The translations under genes were made by a program, and so were the position numbers. From NCBI RefSeq assembly GCF_009193355.1, contig NZ_WBVT01000001.1, positions 1 to 64,000 of the forward strand: a DNA stretch of 64,000 nucleotides. Direction: 5' to 3'. Positions 33,300 through 42,673 of this stretch are shown one piece after another; positions within the stretch are counted from its first letter, which is position 1; every line of letters starts with the position of its first letter. The DNA is from Bifidobacterium leontopitheci (GTDB lineage Bacteria; Actinomycetota; Actinomycetes; Actinomycetales; Bifidobacteriaceae). The notes below the pieces were generated by a model that was not told the DNA's origin, did no database searches, and was given only the letters and a program-made list of their open reading frames with translations.

Positions 33300-34102
33300 A
33301 AGGGCGTTCGCAGTGCCGTTCCACCGGCCGCCGGACGTGCCAGCGCCGCCGAGACGGACATGTCGAGCTCGCCTAAACTCCCGGTGAATTCATGATGATG
33401 CGTCACCGACGGCAACGGAGATCCTGCCGGGAACGTGACGACCAGCGTGCCCCGCGCCACGTCGATCGACGCCTCCGCATGGTCGAGGAATTCGTTGCTC
33501 ACCCCCTGCACGGCCGTGTTCGCGAGTTCGGCGTCATGCAGCACGTATTTCAATCCGCTGATGGTGACGCCCTCGGACCGGTCGCTCAACGAGAACACCG
33601 AGACCATGCTTCGCGGCGCGGCCGGATGGGCGGCGAACCGCAGCGAACCGTCATGGACCGCCGTGACGACATAGCCGTCCCCGTACAGGAAGCCCGTCCC
33701 TCCTTGCTCGGCCAGAAACCCCATAAGCCGTATGGACGCGATGGTGTGGTCGATCCTGCCGCCGAGCGCACCGTAGACATGGAACCTGCGCGCTCCCCGG
33801 TGCCAGCCGACCTTCAGCGCGCACAGCAGGTCCGGGTCGTCCTTCTGCGCGGGCAGGCGGATCGCGCCGTCCCCGGGGTCCGCGTCACTGCTCACCGAAT
33901 CGAAGTCGCCGATGACGAGATCCGCGTGTATGCCCAGCCTTCTCGCATGGTCAAGGCCGCCGTCCGCGGCGATGACCAGCGCTCCGGGCGCGGCTGACGG
34001 AGGGGTGGAGCCGTAGTATTCGCCCGCGGCGAGGATCGTGCATTCCTTGATCGTGCCGGCGGGCGTGGCGGCGCCCATCCTAGGGGATATATGGTCAGTC
34101 AA
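33296..34102 (-). CDS. Thiamine pyrophosphokinase
   Basis: The 268-residue product has the thiamine diphosphokinase motifs GDFDS at 65-69, KDDPDLL at 87-93 and GGRIDHT at 114-120, and a C-terminal beta-rich domain with GVTISGLKY. It would make thiamine diphosphate, the cofactor of phosphoketolase and transketolase, directly from thiamine. The start is TTG at 34102, supported by AAGGAG 6 nt upstream; an internal ATG (codon 9) has no ribosome site. It is transcribed toward gap and divergently from the membrane protein gene. Confidence 0.88.
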   Translation of the reverse strand: MTDHISPRMGAATPAGTIKECTILAAGEYYGSTPPSAAPGALVIAADGGLDHARRLGIHADLVIGDFDSVSSDADPGDGAIRLPAQKDDPDLLCALKVGWHRGARRFHVYGALGGRIDHTIASIRLMGFLAEQGGTGFLYGDGYVVTAVHDGSLRFAAHPAAPRSMVSVFSLSDRSEGVTISGLKYVLHDAELANTAVQGVSNEFLDHAEASIDVARGTLVVTFPAGSPLPSVTHHHEFTGSLGELDMSVSAALARPAAGGTALRTPL

Positions 34103-34246
34103 CGTATGCTCCTTGCCGTGTCGCTGGAGTTGATTTGTGCCGGGGTACTGTTATGGTATTCAAACATATGTACTGATATCGGGGTGCGTGTCGGGCGATG
34201 GGGGTCCCGTTGCACCACGGCGGATCAAGGCAGGAAGGCGGTTCCC

Positions 34247-35920
34247 ATGACCACAACCAAGGACGGCGCGGCCAAACGCCCGATACTGTCGTCGAAGCTG
34301 TTCCTCTATATCACCGAGTTCTTCTCCGGCATGGGCGTCATGGCCGCCGAGCTCGGCGCGTCGCGGCTGCTGGCGCCCTATTTCTCCAGCTCGCAGATCG
34401 TGTGGACCATCATCATCGGCACGATCATGATCGCCCTGGCGCTGGGTGCCGTGTTCGGAGGCCGCTGGGCGGACCGCGACCCTAATCCGGACCGGCTGTA
34501 CCTGCGCATCCTGTTCGCCGCCGTGTGGATCGCGTTGATCCCGTTGGCCGGCAAATACGTGATCATCCTCATATCCGGTCTCTTGATCGTCACCGTATCC
34601 ACGAACTTCCTCGTCATCGCCGCGTTCGTCAGCTGCATGATCATCTTCGTGCCGCCGCTGTTCCTGCTCGGCACCGTCACGCCGGGACTGAACAAATTCG
34701 CCACCGACTCGCTGGAGAACAACGCGTCCGTGGTGGGCAGGCTGTCCGCCTGCAACACGGTCGGCTCCATCCTGGGCACGTTCCTGCCGACATTCGTCAC
34801 CATACCGGCCGTAGGCACCTTCGTCACGTTCCTGATATTCTCCGGACTGCTCCTGACGCTCGCGGTGGTGTACTTCCTCGCCTCGAAGGTGCGGCGCATC
34901 ACCTGCGCGTTGTGCGCCGCGGTCTTCGCCGTCAGCGCCTGCCTGTCGCCGATGAGCGGATTCGCCTTCTGGGAGAACCGGTCGGTCGTCGTCTACGAGG
35001 GCGAGTCCATATACAACTATCTGCAGGTCAAGAACCTGCCGGACCGGACGATACTGTCCACCAACGTGCTGTTCGGCGTGCAGTCGGTCACCATGAAGCG
35101 CCCCGGGCTGACCGGCATGTACTACGACACGGCGCTCGCCGCCCCCGCGCTCGCCGACAAGGCCGGGTCGGCGCTGATCCTCGGCATGGGCACTGGAACC
35201 TACGCCCGGCAGCTGAGGCGGTTCTATCCACGCATGTCGGTGACCGGGGTCGAGATTGACGCGAAGATCACCGCGCTGGCCGGCCGGTACTTCGACGAGC
35301 CGGACGACATCCCCGTCAGCACCTATGACGGCCGGGCGTGGCTTGCCGCCTCGCACGACACCTACGACGTGATCATGGTCGACGCGTACCAGGACATCAC
35401 CATCCCGTTCCAGATGAGTTCCGCGGAGTTCTTCCGCATGGTCAAACGCCATCTGAACCCGGGCGGGGTGATGGTGGTCAACATGAACATGATCTCCGAC
35501 GGCGAGGGGTCGATCAACGAGGCGCTCACCGGCACGATCGCCTCGGTGTTCGGACCGCGCGCGCTGCTTGCCGCCGACGTGCCGGGCGCTACCAACCGCG
35601 AGCTGTTCGCCAAGAACGGGGAGGCCTCCGCATTGGACGGTCTGGGCGACCTAGGCTCGTATGCGGGCACCGGCAAGCTGCGGGACGCCTCCGACGAGAG
35701 AACGCAGGACGCGCAGCTCGGCTCGGCCATGGAGGACGTCGCGCAACGGCTTGAGCCGGTGACGTCCGATGCCGGGGCGACCGTGCTCACGGACGACAAG
35801 GCGCCGGTCGAAGTGCTCGGCATGCAGGCCATCGACCGGCTCATCGCCGAACAGGCGGGACCGTACCGCGAACTGCTGCGCAAGGAAGGCGTGTCGGGAC
35901 TACTCAAATCCGTGCAGTAG
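34247..35920 (+). CDS. Membrane protein with spermidine-synthase-like domain
   Basis: The 557-residue protein has about seven to eight membrane segments in its first 230 residues, beginning KLFLYITEFFSGMGVMAAEL and resembling fused-MFS/spermidine-synthase proteins. A Rossmann domain follows, with ALILGMGTGTYARQL (S-adenosyl ligand loop), VTGVEIDAKI and DVIMVDAYQD. The aminopropyltransferase proton-relay Asp is in this last motif. Substrate is unknown; it may not make polyamines. GGAAGG precedes ATG 34247. No partner SpeD gene is adjacent. Confidence 0.75.
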   Translation: MTTTKDGAAKRPILSSKLFLYITEFFSGMGVMAAELGASRLLAPYFSSSQIVWTIIIGTIMIALALGAVFGGRWADRDPNPDRLYLRILFAAVWIALIPLAGKYVIILISGLLIVTVSTNFLVIAAFVSCMIIFVPPLFLLGTVTPGLNKFATDSLENNASVVGRLSACNTVGSILGTFLPTFVTIPAVGTFVTFLIFSGLLLTLAVVYFLASKVRRITCALCAAVFAVSACLSPMSGFAFWENRSVVVYEGESIYNYLQVKNLPDRTILSTNVLFGVQSVTMKRPGLTGMYYDTALAAPALADKAGSALILGMGTGTYARQLRRFYPRMSVTGVEIDAKITALAGRYFDEPDDIPVSTYDGRAWLAASHDTYDVIMVDAYQDITIPFQMSSAEFFRMVKRHLNPGGVMVVNMNMISDGEGSINEALTGTIASVFGPRALLAADVPGATNRELFAKNGEASALDGLGDLGSYAGTGKLRDASDERTQDAQLGSAMEDVAQRLEPVTSDAGATVLTDDKAPVEVLGMQAIDRLIAEQAGPYRELLRKEGVSGLLKSVQ

Positions 35921-36299
35921 CGTGCGCGTCCTGCACCCGGCGGAGCGAGGCACCGGCGCCGCAGCATCGGTATGTCGCAGTACCGGTACGTCGCGGCGCT
36001 GGCACATCGCCACGGCGGTATCGCCTTCGCGCCGACATCGCGCGACACGCCGATATCGCACCATGTGGTATTATCTACAAGGCTTGAGAAATCAAGAAAG
36101 CGGGTATGACCCCACCTGGAAGCCCATCATGGCTTCGGGTCCAAGGCTGACAGCCTGATTGTGCGTCGTCTCCGATAGAGACCGACGAACGCGCGAGGAA
36201 CGTGACATCGCCATGTGATGGATCATCAGGGACGTTGCGTCATGCTGTCATTCAAGGATTCGAATCCGATGACCTCCCAGCGGGAATGCCCAGGGAACC
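35921..36299 (+). promoter_or_regulatory. infC promoter and long structured leader
   Basis: A consensus -10 box TATTAT lies at 36069-36074, giving a 5' leader of about 220 nt before infC. The leader has hairpins GGGT/ACCC near 36102-36113 and GAAGCC/GGCTTC at 36119-36136. Long leaders before infC-rpmI-rplT carry L20- or IF3-dependent control in other bacteria; no named leader family could be assigned by eye. The first 140 bp hold GC-rich inverted stretches and no gene. Confidence 0.5.
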
Positions 36300-37004
36300 A
36301 TGAGGATTGGAGTCATCATTAGCGACGAACCACGTATCAATGACGAGATTCGCGTCTCGCAGGTACGCCTGATCGGCCCGAACGGCGAGCAGGTGGGAGT
36401 GATCGCGACCTCGGTCGCACTCAACCTTGCGAAGGAAGCGAACCTCGATCTCGTCGAGGTGGCGCCCAATGCGAAGCCTCCTGTCGCCAAGCTGATCGAC
36501 TACGGCAAGTTCAAGTACAACGAGAAGATCAAGGCCCGCGAAGCCCGCCGTAACCAGAGCACCGCAGAAATCAAGGAGATTCGCTTCCGTCTGAAGATCG
36601 ATGACCATGATTTCGAGGTGAAGAAGGGGCATGTCGTCCGCTTCCTCACCGGTGGGGATAAGGTCAAGGTCACCATCATGCTGCGCGGACGCGAGCAGTC
36701 CCGTCCCATCGGAGGCGTTGAGCTGCTGCAGCGTCTCGCCGCCGATGTGGAGGAGTACGGCACCGTCGAATCCCGTCCCAAGCAGGAGGGGCGCAACATC
36801 ATCATGACGCTTGCCCCCAAGGGCAAGAAGGTGCACACCCAGTCGGAGCAGCGCCGTCGCGGCGACCAGTCGCGTGCGGAACGGCAGGCACGGCAGGCGG
36901 CACGACTCGCCGCCAAGCAGGAAGCGCTCAGTCAGGCCGCAGCCAGCGCCAAGGCTGCGGTGTCCGGCGCCGACAAGCACGACAAGACTTCCGAAACGAA
37001 GTAA
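36300..37004 (+). CDS. infC: Translation initiation factor IF-3
   Basis: The product has the IF-3 N domain ([20 protein letters not shown]) and the C domain ([20 protein letters not shown]), with an Ala/Arg/Gln-rich tail of about 50 residues typical of Actinobacteria. ATG 36300 gives 234 residues. An alternative start is ATT at 36318, preceded by GGAG at 36309-36312, which would begin ISDEPRIN as in homologues; rare AUU starts underlie IF-3 autoregulation in other bacteria. It heads infC-rpmI-rplT. Confidence 0.93.
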   Translation: MRIGVIISDEPRINDEIRVSQVRLIGPNGEQVGVIATSVALNLAKEANLDLVEVAPNAKPPVAKLIDYGKFKYNEKIKAREARRNQSTAEIKEIRFRLKIDDHDFEVKKGHVVRFLTGGDKVKVTIMLRGREQSRPIGGVELLQRLAADVEEYGTVESRPKQEGRNIIMTLAPKGKKVHTQSEQRRRGDQSRAERQARQAARLAAKQEALSQAAASAKAAVSGADKHDKTSETK

Positions 37005-37022
37005 CCAACAAGGAGGGCAGCA

Positions 37023-37217
37023 ATGCCGAAGATGAAAACCAATTCCGCTGCGAAGAAGCGTGTCCGCGTCACCGGTTCGGGCAAGCTCATGCACGCCGGC
37101 TCCGCCATGCGCCACAACCTGGAGCACAAGTCCGCTCGCAAGCGTCGCGCCCTGAAGGCCGACGGCGTGCTGGCCACCGCGCAGTCCAAGAACATGAAGC
37201 AGCTGCTGGGCCGCTGA
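37023..37217 (+). CDS. rpmI: 50S ribosomal protein bL35
   Basis: 64 residues starting [20 protein letters not shown], the invariant bL35 N-terminus, and of standard length. AAGGAGG precedes the ATG, 18 nt after infC. Confidence 0.97.
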   Translation: MPKMKTNSAAKKRVRVTGSGKLMHAGSAMRHNLEHKSARKRRALKADGVLATAQSKNMKQLLGR

Positions 37218-37269
37218 GCACAGTCGACAGCATCACAGACGTCATACCAAGAAAGCTGAGGAATAGAAT

Positions 37270-37653
37270 ATGGCACGTGTCAAGCGCGCAGTGAACGCCC
37301 ACAAGAAGCGTCGCGTCGTTCTCGAAAGGGCGTCCGGCTACCGCGGCCAGCGCTCCCGTCTGTACCGTAAGGCCAAGGAGCAGCTGCTGCACTCCTTTAC
37401 CTACAACTTCCGCGACCGCAAGGCTCGCAAGGGCGACTTCCGCAAGCTGTGGATCCAGCGCATCAACGCCGCCGTCCGCGCTGAGGGCATCACCTACAAC
37501 CGCTTCATCCAGGGCCTGCGTCTCGCCGGCATCGAGCTGGACCGCCGCGCCCTCGCCGAGCTGGCCGTCTCCGATCCGGAGACCTTCAAGGCCATCGTCG
37601 AGCAGGCCAAGGCCGCTCTGCCCGCTGACGTCAACGCCCCGGTCGAGGCGTGA
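37270..37653 (+). CDS. rplT: 50S ribosomal protein bL20
   Basis: 127 residues with the basic N-terminal helix [20 protein letters not shown] and [12 protein letters not shown], both characteristic of bL20. It binds 23S rRNA early in assembly and in many bacteria represses its own operon. It is the last gene of infC-rpmI-rplT and is followed by a terminator. Confidence 0.97.
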   Translation: MARVKRAVNAHKKRRVVLERASGYRGQRSRLYRKAKEQLLHSFTYNFRDRKARKGDFRKLWIQRINAAVRAEGITYNRFIQGLRLAGIELDRRALAELAVSDPETFKAIVEQAKAALPADVNAPVEA

Positions 37654-37702
37654 GCCGTCCGTAGCGTATAAGACGCAACGATAAGGACCTCACCGTCCAG
37701 TC

Positions 37703-37731
37703 GAAACCCCGCCTTAGTGCGGGGTTTCTTC
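37703..37731 (+). terminator. Terminator of infC-rpmI-rplT
   Basis: GAAACCCCGC pairs with GCGGGGTTTC around CTTAGT, followed by TTCTT. A classic intrinsic terminator. Confidence 0.9.
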
Positions 37732-37809
37732 GTATCCGCCCGTCTGCCGGCGACGATCTTGCCGGAGACGATCCTGCGTCGGCGGCATACGGATGCGGTA
37801 CGGGTGCCG

Positions 37810-37822
37810 TAGACTGTAGACC
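37810..37822 (+). promoter_or_regulatory. -10 box of a leaderless promoter for xerD
   Basis: TAGACT at 37810-37815, then GTAGACC (7 nt), then ATG 37823. No ribosome site. Confidence 0.6.
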
Positions 37823-38779
37823 ATGCCAATTCAGGACCTGCCGACACTGCTGGACCATTTCATCGCGCACATCGACGTGGAGCGTGGATTGTCCCGCGCC
37901 ACCGTGGCGGCATATCGCTCCGACCTCGACCTCTACACCCAATGGCTGGAATCACAGGGCCACCACCGTCTGCGCGAGGTCACGACGGACGACATCGAAG
38001 CGTACGTCGTCATGCTGGCCATGGCGCAGGAGAGCGCGAGCACCAGGGCGCGACGGCTCGCCAGCATCCACGAACTGCACCGGTTCGCACTGGCCAACCA
38101 CGAGGTGTCCTCCGACGTGTCGGCCGTGGTCAAGGCGCCCAAAGCGGCGTCCACCCTGCCGGACGTGCTCACCATCGACGAGGTGACGCGCCTGCTCGAC
38201 GCCATACCGACGGTCGGCGAGGGAACGCCCCTCGACCTCGAACAGGCGGTGTGCCTGCGCGACCGTGCGCTGCTGGAATTCATGTACGCCACCGGCGCCC
38301 GCGTCTCCGAAGCGGTCGGCGCGAACCTGGACGACGTCGACCTTGACGACGCTCGCGTGGCGCGGCTCACCGGCAAAGGCAGCAAACAACGCCTCGTGCC
38401 GGTCGGCAGCTACGCATGCCGGGCCCTGCGACGCTACATCGCCGACGGCAGGCCGGTCCTGCAGGCGCGTATCGCGAAATCCAAGGGAACGCCGGAGCGC
38501 CGCGCGATCTTCCTCAACAAGCGCGGTCGCAGGCTCTCCAGACAATCCGTGTGGGAGATCATCAGACTCGCCGGCGAGCGTGCGCACATCACCAAGCCGT
38601 TGCACCCGCACACGCTGCGGCACTCCTTCGCCACGCACCTGATTCAGGGAGGCGCGGACGTGCGCACCGTGCAGGAGCTGCTCGGCCATGCGAGCGTGAC
38701 CACCACGCAGATCTACACGCATGTGAGCCCGGAGACGCTGATCGAGACCTATCTCACCTCGCATCCGCGCGCACGGTGA
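37823..38779 (+). CDS. xerD: Tyrosine recombinase XerD
   Basis: A 318-residue tyrosine recombinase with the catalytic set Arg160 (ATGARVSEA), Lys in TGKGSKQR at 183-190, HTLRH at 263-267 (His263, Arg266), His289 (LGHAS) and Tyr298 (TQIYTH). It acts with XerC at dif to resolve chromosome dimers. Upstream of the ParA-like and scpAB genes, as in other Actinobacteria, it is the housekeeping XerD and not a phage integrase. A second Xer-type gene lies at 53668. Confidence 0.93.
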   Translation: MPIQDLPTLLDHFIAHIDVERGLSRATVAAYRSDLDLYTQWLESQGHHRLREVTTDDIEAYVVMLAMAQESASTRARRLASIHELHRFALANHEVSSDVSAVVKAPKAASTLPDVLTIDEVTRLLDAIPTVGEGTPLDLEQAVCLRDRALLEFMYATGARVSEAVGANLDDVDLDDARVARLTGKGSKQRLVPVGSYACRALRRYIADGRPVLQARIAKSKGTPERRAIFLNKRGRRLSRQSVWEIIRLAGERAHITKPLHPHTLRHSFATHLIQGGADVRTVQELLGHASVTTTQIYTHVSPETLIETYLTSHPRAR

Positions 38780-38991
38780 TTATCCGCACGGTGACCATCC
38801 GTACAGCGTCCGCATGTACAGTGACCAAGCGCGCCTGTACTCGGCCGCCTCTTCCGCCCGCGGCCGCAAGGCCATACCCGCGCTAAGATGATACAGGGCT
38901 TGCGGATGGCGCCGTCATCCCGGCCCTCGCCGTCCATCCGCGCGCATGGATGAACGGCATATCGCGTCCGTGACATAAGGAGGGGCCGGGC

Positions 38992-40158
38992 ATGGTTCGT
39001 ATCGCGTATTCGCGGTTCTCCGTCGACGATGCAGGCGACCGTCAGGGGGCGCTGCCCATTCACGGGACGTATGCGGCGGCCCCCGTCGACGACATCGCCG
39101 CCGGCATGTCCGTCAGACCGGCCGACGATACCAGCGACGATGATATGACCGATGACGACTTGAACGAAGACGACTTGGCCGCAAACAACTTGAACGAAGA
39201 CGCTGCAACCACTGGCGATGCGGCCGAAGCCTCCGCCGGCGCGGCGCGGCAGCGCCGATCGCACACCGCCGGAGCGTCTTCGTCCACGGTGAACGCCGAT
39301 GATGATAAGGTGAACCCTATGCCTACTGATCTGCTTGGACGAGAATACGAGACGTTCCCCGCGCCGGGACCGCTGCTGCGCCACGGTCCCGCGCGCATCA
39401 TCGCCATGTGCAACCAGAAGGGCGGCGTGGGCAAGACCACCAGCTCGATCAACATCGCAGGCGCGCTCAGCCAGTACGGCCGCCGCTGCCTGATCGTGGA
39501 CTTCGACCCGCAGGGCGCCGCCACGGTCGGCCTCGGCATCAACGCGAACGCCGTGGAGAACACCGTGTACACGGCCCTGTTCAATCCGAGTGTCGACCCG
39601 CATGACATCGTCCAGCACACCGATTTCGAGAACCTGGACATCATGCCTGCGAACATCGACCTGTCCGCCGCCGAAGTGCAGTTGGTCACCGAGGTCGGGC
39701 GCGAGCAGATCCTCGCCGGCGTGCTGCGCAAGCTGCGTAACGAGTACGATGTGATCATCATCGACTGCCAGCCGTCCCTCGGCCTGCTCACCGTCAACGC
39801 GCTGACGGCAGCCGATGGCGTGATCATCCCCGTGGCAGCCGAGTTCTTCGCGCTGCGCGGCGTGGCGCTGCTCATGCAGTCCATCGAAAAGGTGCAGTCG
39901 CGCATCAACCCCGACCTTCAGGTGTACGGCGTGCTCGTCACCATGTTCATGCGTTCGCTGCACTGCGAGGAGGTGCTGCAGCGCATCTACGAGGCGTTCC
40001 AGGACAAGGTCTTCCATTCGGTGATCTCGCGCTCCATCAAACTGCCCGACGCGACGGTGGCGGCGGCGCCCATCACCATCTACGCGCCGAACCACAAGAC
40101 CGCCAAGGAGTATCGTGAGGTGTCCCGCGAGCTCATTGCGCGCGGCATCGTCGCCTGA
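38992..40158 (+). CDS. ParA/Soj-like ATPase with acidic N-terminal extension
   Basis: The 388-residue product has a deviant Walker A, KGGVGKTT at 143-150, then VDFDPQGAATVGLG and IIIDCQPSLGLLT, the ParA family motifs. The first 110 residues are disordered and acidic, including a 10-residue repeat (DLNEDDLAAN, NLNED). AAGGAGG before 38992 supports the long form; an internal ATG at 39319 with AAGG would give a 279-residue core. The position before scpA-scpB matches the ParA-like gene of mycobacteria rather than the parAB operon at the origin. A role alongside condensin is likely. Confidence 0.88.
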   Translation: MVRIAYSRFSVDDAGDRQGALPIHGTYAAAPVDDIAAGMSVRPADDTSDDDMTDDDLNEDDLAANNLNEDAATTGDAAEASAGAARQRRSHTAGASSSTVNADDDKVNPMPTDLLGREYETFPAPGPLLRHGPARIIAMCNQKGGVGKTTSSINIAGALSQYGRRCLIVDFDPQGAATVGLGINANAVENTVYTALFNPSVDPHDIVQHTDFENLDIMPANIDLSAAEVQLVTEVGREQILAGVLRKLRNEYDVIIIDCQPSLGLLTVNALTAADGVIIPVAAEFFALRGVALLMQSIEKVQSRINPDLQVYGVLVTMFMRSLHCEEVLQRIYEAFQDKVFHSVISRSIKLPDATVAAAPITIYAPNHKTAKEYREVSRELIARGIVA

Positions 40159-40163
40159 CCGCC

Positions 40164-41069
40164 ATGACCGGCTACGACGGGGCTCCGGACGTGCGCCCGG
40201 ACGCGCCTGACATGCCGCCCGACATGTCAGGCGCGACGTTCGCCGAGGGGTTCTCGGTCGACCTGGCCGTGTATTCGGGACCTTTCGACGCGCTGCTGTC
40301 CATGATCGCGAACCGTCGTCTCGAGCTGACCGAAGTGTCGCTGTCGACGGTCACGGAGGAGTTCCTCGCCTACGTGCGCACGCTTGATCTGGCGCGCAAC
40401 ATGGAGGAGGCGAGCGCCTTTCTTGACGTCGCCTCCGTGCTGGTGGAGGCGAAAAGCGCCGCGCTGCTGCCGCACGACGAGGCGGATGACGAGCGTGACG
40501 ACCAGACGCTGGAGGCGCTGCGCGAACGTGACCTGCTGTTCGCCAGGCTGCTGCAATACCGGGCGTTCAAGCAGGCGGCGGACGATTTCCGCGCCCGTCT
40601 TGCCGCCAACGCCGGCAGGTTCCCCCATCCGGCCGCGCTGGACGATGCCGTCGCCGCCATGCTGCCGGAGCTGGCGTGGACGGTCGGTCCGGACGATTTG
40701 GCTCGCATCGCGGCGCAGGTGATTGCGAACGCCCCCGTCGATGAGGTGGCACTGCATCAGCTGCATGTGCCGCTCGTGGATCTGCGTGCGCAGGCGCGGG
40801 TGGTCAGGGATCGTTTGTGTGCGCTGCCGGAGGGTTCGTCGATGACGTTCGCCGAGCTGACCGCCGATGCCGGCAGCCGCATCGAGGTGGTCGCCCGGTT
40901 TCTTGCGGTGCTGCTGTTCTTCAAGCAGGGGGTGCTGCAGTTTCGGCAGGCCGGGCCGTACGCCACGCTCGACCTGCGGTGGGTGCGCGGCGTTGTGCCG
41001 GCGGGCGGCGGGGGAGCCGGGGAGGAGACCGCGGACGATGTGTCAATCGATGAAGGAGATTTCGCATGA
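40164..41069 (+). CDS. scpA: Segregation and condensation protein A
   Basis: The 301-residue kleisin has the N-terminal signature VYSGPFDALLSMIANRRLEL and the C-terminal winged-helix region (SMTFAELTADAGSRIEVVAR then FLAVLLFFKQG). It bridges the SMC heads with ScpB. It begins 6 nt after the ParA-like gene and overlaps scpB, forming one transcription unit. Confidence 0.94.
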   Translation: MTGYDGAPDVRPDAPDMPPDMSGATFAEGFSVDLAVYSGPFDALLSMIANRRLELTEVSLSTVTEEFLAYVRTLDLARNMEEASAFLDVASVLVEAKSAALLPHDEADDERDDQTLEALRERDLLFARLLQYRAFKQAADDFRARLAANAGRFPHPAALDDAVAAMLPELAWTVGPDDLARIAAQVIANAPVDEVALHQLHVPLVDLRAQARVVRDRLCALPEGSSMTFAELTADAGSRIEVVARFLAVLLFFKQGVLQFRQAGPYATLDLRWVRGVVPAGGGGAGEETADDVSIDEGDFA

Positions 41070-41731
41070 GCGTCGGTGATAGTGGTGTTCTGGATGATGA
41101 CGTTCCGAACAGTGACGTGGTGGGTTGCGGTGTGACGGACAGTGACGTGGTGGACGGCCCGGCCTCGGACGGTGCGGCGGCGTCGCTGCCGGGCGGGCTG
41201 GAATCGTGTCTTGAGGCGATCCTCATGGTCGCCGATCAGCCGCAGCAGGCGGCGGACCTCGCCCGTGTGCTGTCGGTCGGCCAGAATGAGGTCGAACGGG
41301 CGCTGCGCCGGCTTGCCGACGACTACGACGCGCAGCGGCGCGGCTTCGAGCTGCGCCACACGGCCAGGGGATGGCAGTATGCGAGCCGCGCGCGGTTCGA
41401 GCGGATCGTCGCCGCGTTCGTGACCGACGGTCAGGTCGCACGGCTGTCGCAGGCGGCGTTGGAGGCGCTCGCCATCATCGCGTACCGCCAGCCGGTCACC
41501 AGGGCGCAGGTGGCGGCGGTCCGCGGCGTGAACTCCGACGGCGTGATCCGTTCGCTCACGGTCCGCGGGCTGGTGCGCGAGCAGGGGGTCGACGCCGACT
41601 CCCATGCCGCGCTGCTGGTGACGTCCGGCCTGTTCCTGGAGAAGATGGGGCTCGATTCGTTGGAACAGCTGCCGTCGCTGGCGCCGTTCCTGCCGGATTC
41701 CGCGGCCGCCGTCGAGGGGGACGCCGCATGA
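41066..41731 (+). CDS. scpB: Segregation and condensation protein B
   Basis: The 221-residue product has the ScpB winged-helix motifs ESCLEAILMVADQPQQ, GFELRHTARGWQYASR and EALAIIAYRQPVTRAQVAAV. It dimerises on the ScpA linker in the SMC complex. Start and scpA stop overlap (ATGA). The first 30 residues are an acidic, disordered lineage-specific addition. Confidence 0.95.
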   Translation: MSVGDSGVLDDDVPNSDVVGCGVTDSDVVDGPASDGAAASLPGGLESCLEAILMVADQPQQAADLARVLSVGQNEVERALRRLADDYDAQRRGFELRHTARGWQYASRARFERIVAAFVTDGQVARLSQAALEALAIIAYRQPVTRAQVAAVRGVNSDGVIRSLTVRGLVREQGVDADSHAALLVTSGLFLEKMGLDSLEQLPSLAPFLPDSAAAVEGDAA

Positions 41732-41739
41732 CACGCTGA

Positions 41740-41762
41740 CTTATGGTCATGGTGACTATAAG
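41740..41762. promoter_or_regulatory. Operator candidate for NrtR at its own promoter
   Basis: CTTATGGTCA at 41740-41749 and TGACTATAAG at 41753-41762 form a 23-bp palindrome with one mismatch per arm pair. It lies immediately before a -10 box TATGCT at 41766-41771, covering the -35 area, so binding would repress. This fits autoregulation of the NAD operon. Confidence 0.65.
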
Positions 41763-41809
41763 TGATATGCTCGGGTACCGTTCAGCAACGGCGACCGGAG
41801 GGCAGACGC

Positions 41810-42625
41810 ATGGCCATGGGCAATATCGCGGAACGACGGATGCAGCCGCCGCAGGTCGGCGTGTCCGTCGTCATCCTCGCGTTGGGACCGGAGGATGCCG
41901 ATGCGGACGCCGGTGACGCGCACTCCGGCACCAAACTGTGGATTCCGCTGGTCCGCCGCGTCCGTCAGCCGTATCTGGACTGCTGGGCGCTGCCGGGCGG
42001 AGGCCTGAGGGCCGACCGGTCGCTCGAGCAGTGCGCCTACCGGGCGTTGGAGACCACCACCGACCTGCATCCCGACTATCTGGAGCAGCTGTACACGTTC
42101 GGCGGCCCCGGCAGGTCGCGCGGCGGCCTGCCGATGATCTCCATCGTGTACTGGGCGATGATCGGTCACGCGGCCGCAGGCGACTTCACGGACGGCGACA
42201 ACGTGCGCTGGTTCCCGGAGGACGCGTTGCCGCGGCTCGCCTTCGACCACCGGCGCATCATCGACTACGCGCTGTGGCGAATGCGCAACAAGATCGAATA
42301 CTCGGACATCGCCACGCGGCTCGTCGGCGAGACCTTCACCCTGCGCCAACTGCGCCGCGTCTACGAGGCGGTGTCCGGCGAGCCCATCGACGCGGCGAAC
42401 TTCCGCCGGCGGATGCTCGCATCAGGCCAGCTCGAGGACACCGGCGACAAACTGCGCGAGGGCAGGCACCGGCCTGCGGCCGTCTACCGGTACACGCCAC
42501 AGCGGCAGCGGCACGACATACCGTTCGAGCCTGACGACGGCGGGGAGACCGACGCGCCCGACCACGGTGAGCGTTCACCCTTGGAGGAGGCCATGGCCGT
42601 GCTCATGCCCTCCGCCCTGCCCTAA
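41810..42625 (+). CDS. nrtR: NrtR-family regulator of NAD synthesis (NUDIX domain plus winged helix)
   Basis: The 271-residue protein has an N-terminal Nudix fold (PYLDCWALPGGGLRADRSLE) and a C-terminal winged helix (FTLRQLRRVYEAVSGEPID, NFRRRMLASGQL). The Nudix box is degenerate: the R-E-x2-E-E core reads Y-R-A-L-E-T-T, so hydrolysis is unlikely and ligand sensing is expected. NrtR proteins bind ADP-ribose-type ligands and repress NAD genes; nadA, nadB and nadC follow on the same strand. ATG 41810 is used because GGAGGG is 7 nt upstream. Confidence 0.88.
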   Translation: MAMGNIAERRMQPPQVGVSVVILALGPEDADADAGDAHSGTKLWIPLVRRVRQPYLDCWALPGGGLRADRSLEQCAYRALETTTDLHPDYLEQLYTFGGPGRSRGGLPMISIVYWAMIGHAAAGDFTDGDNVRWFPEDALPRLAFDHRRIIDYALWRMRNKIEYSDIATRLVGETFTLRQLRRVYEAVSGEPIDAANFRRRMLASGQLEDTGDKLREGRHRPAAVYRYTPQRQRHDIPFEPDDGGETDAPDHGERSPLEEAMAVLMPSALP

Positions 42626-42673
42626 CCCACATCCACCCCGCTCTATGCCCCCGCCGAAGCCGGCTGTTTTCTC

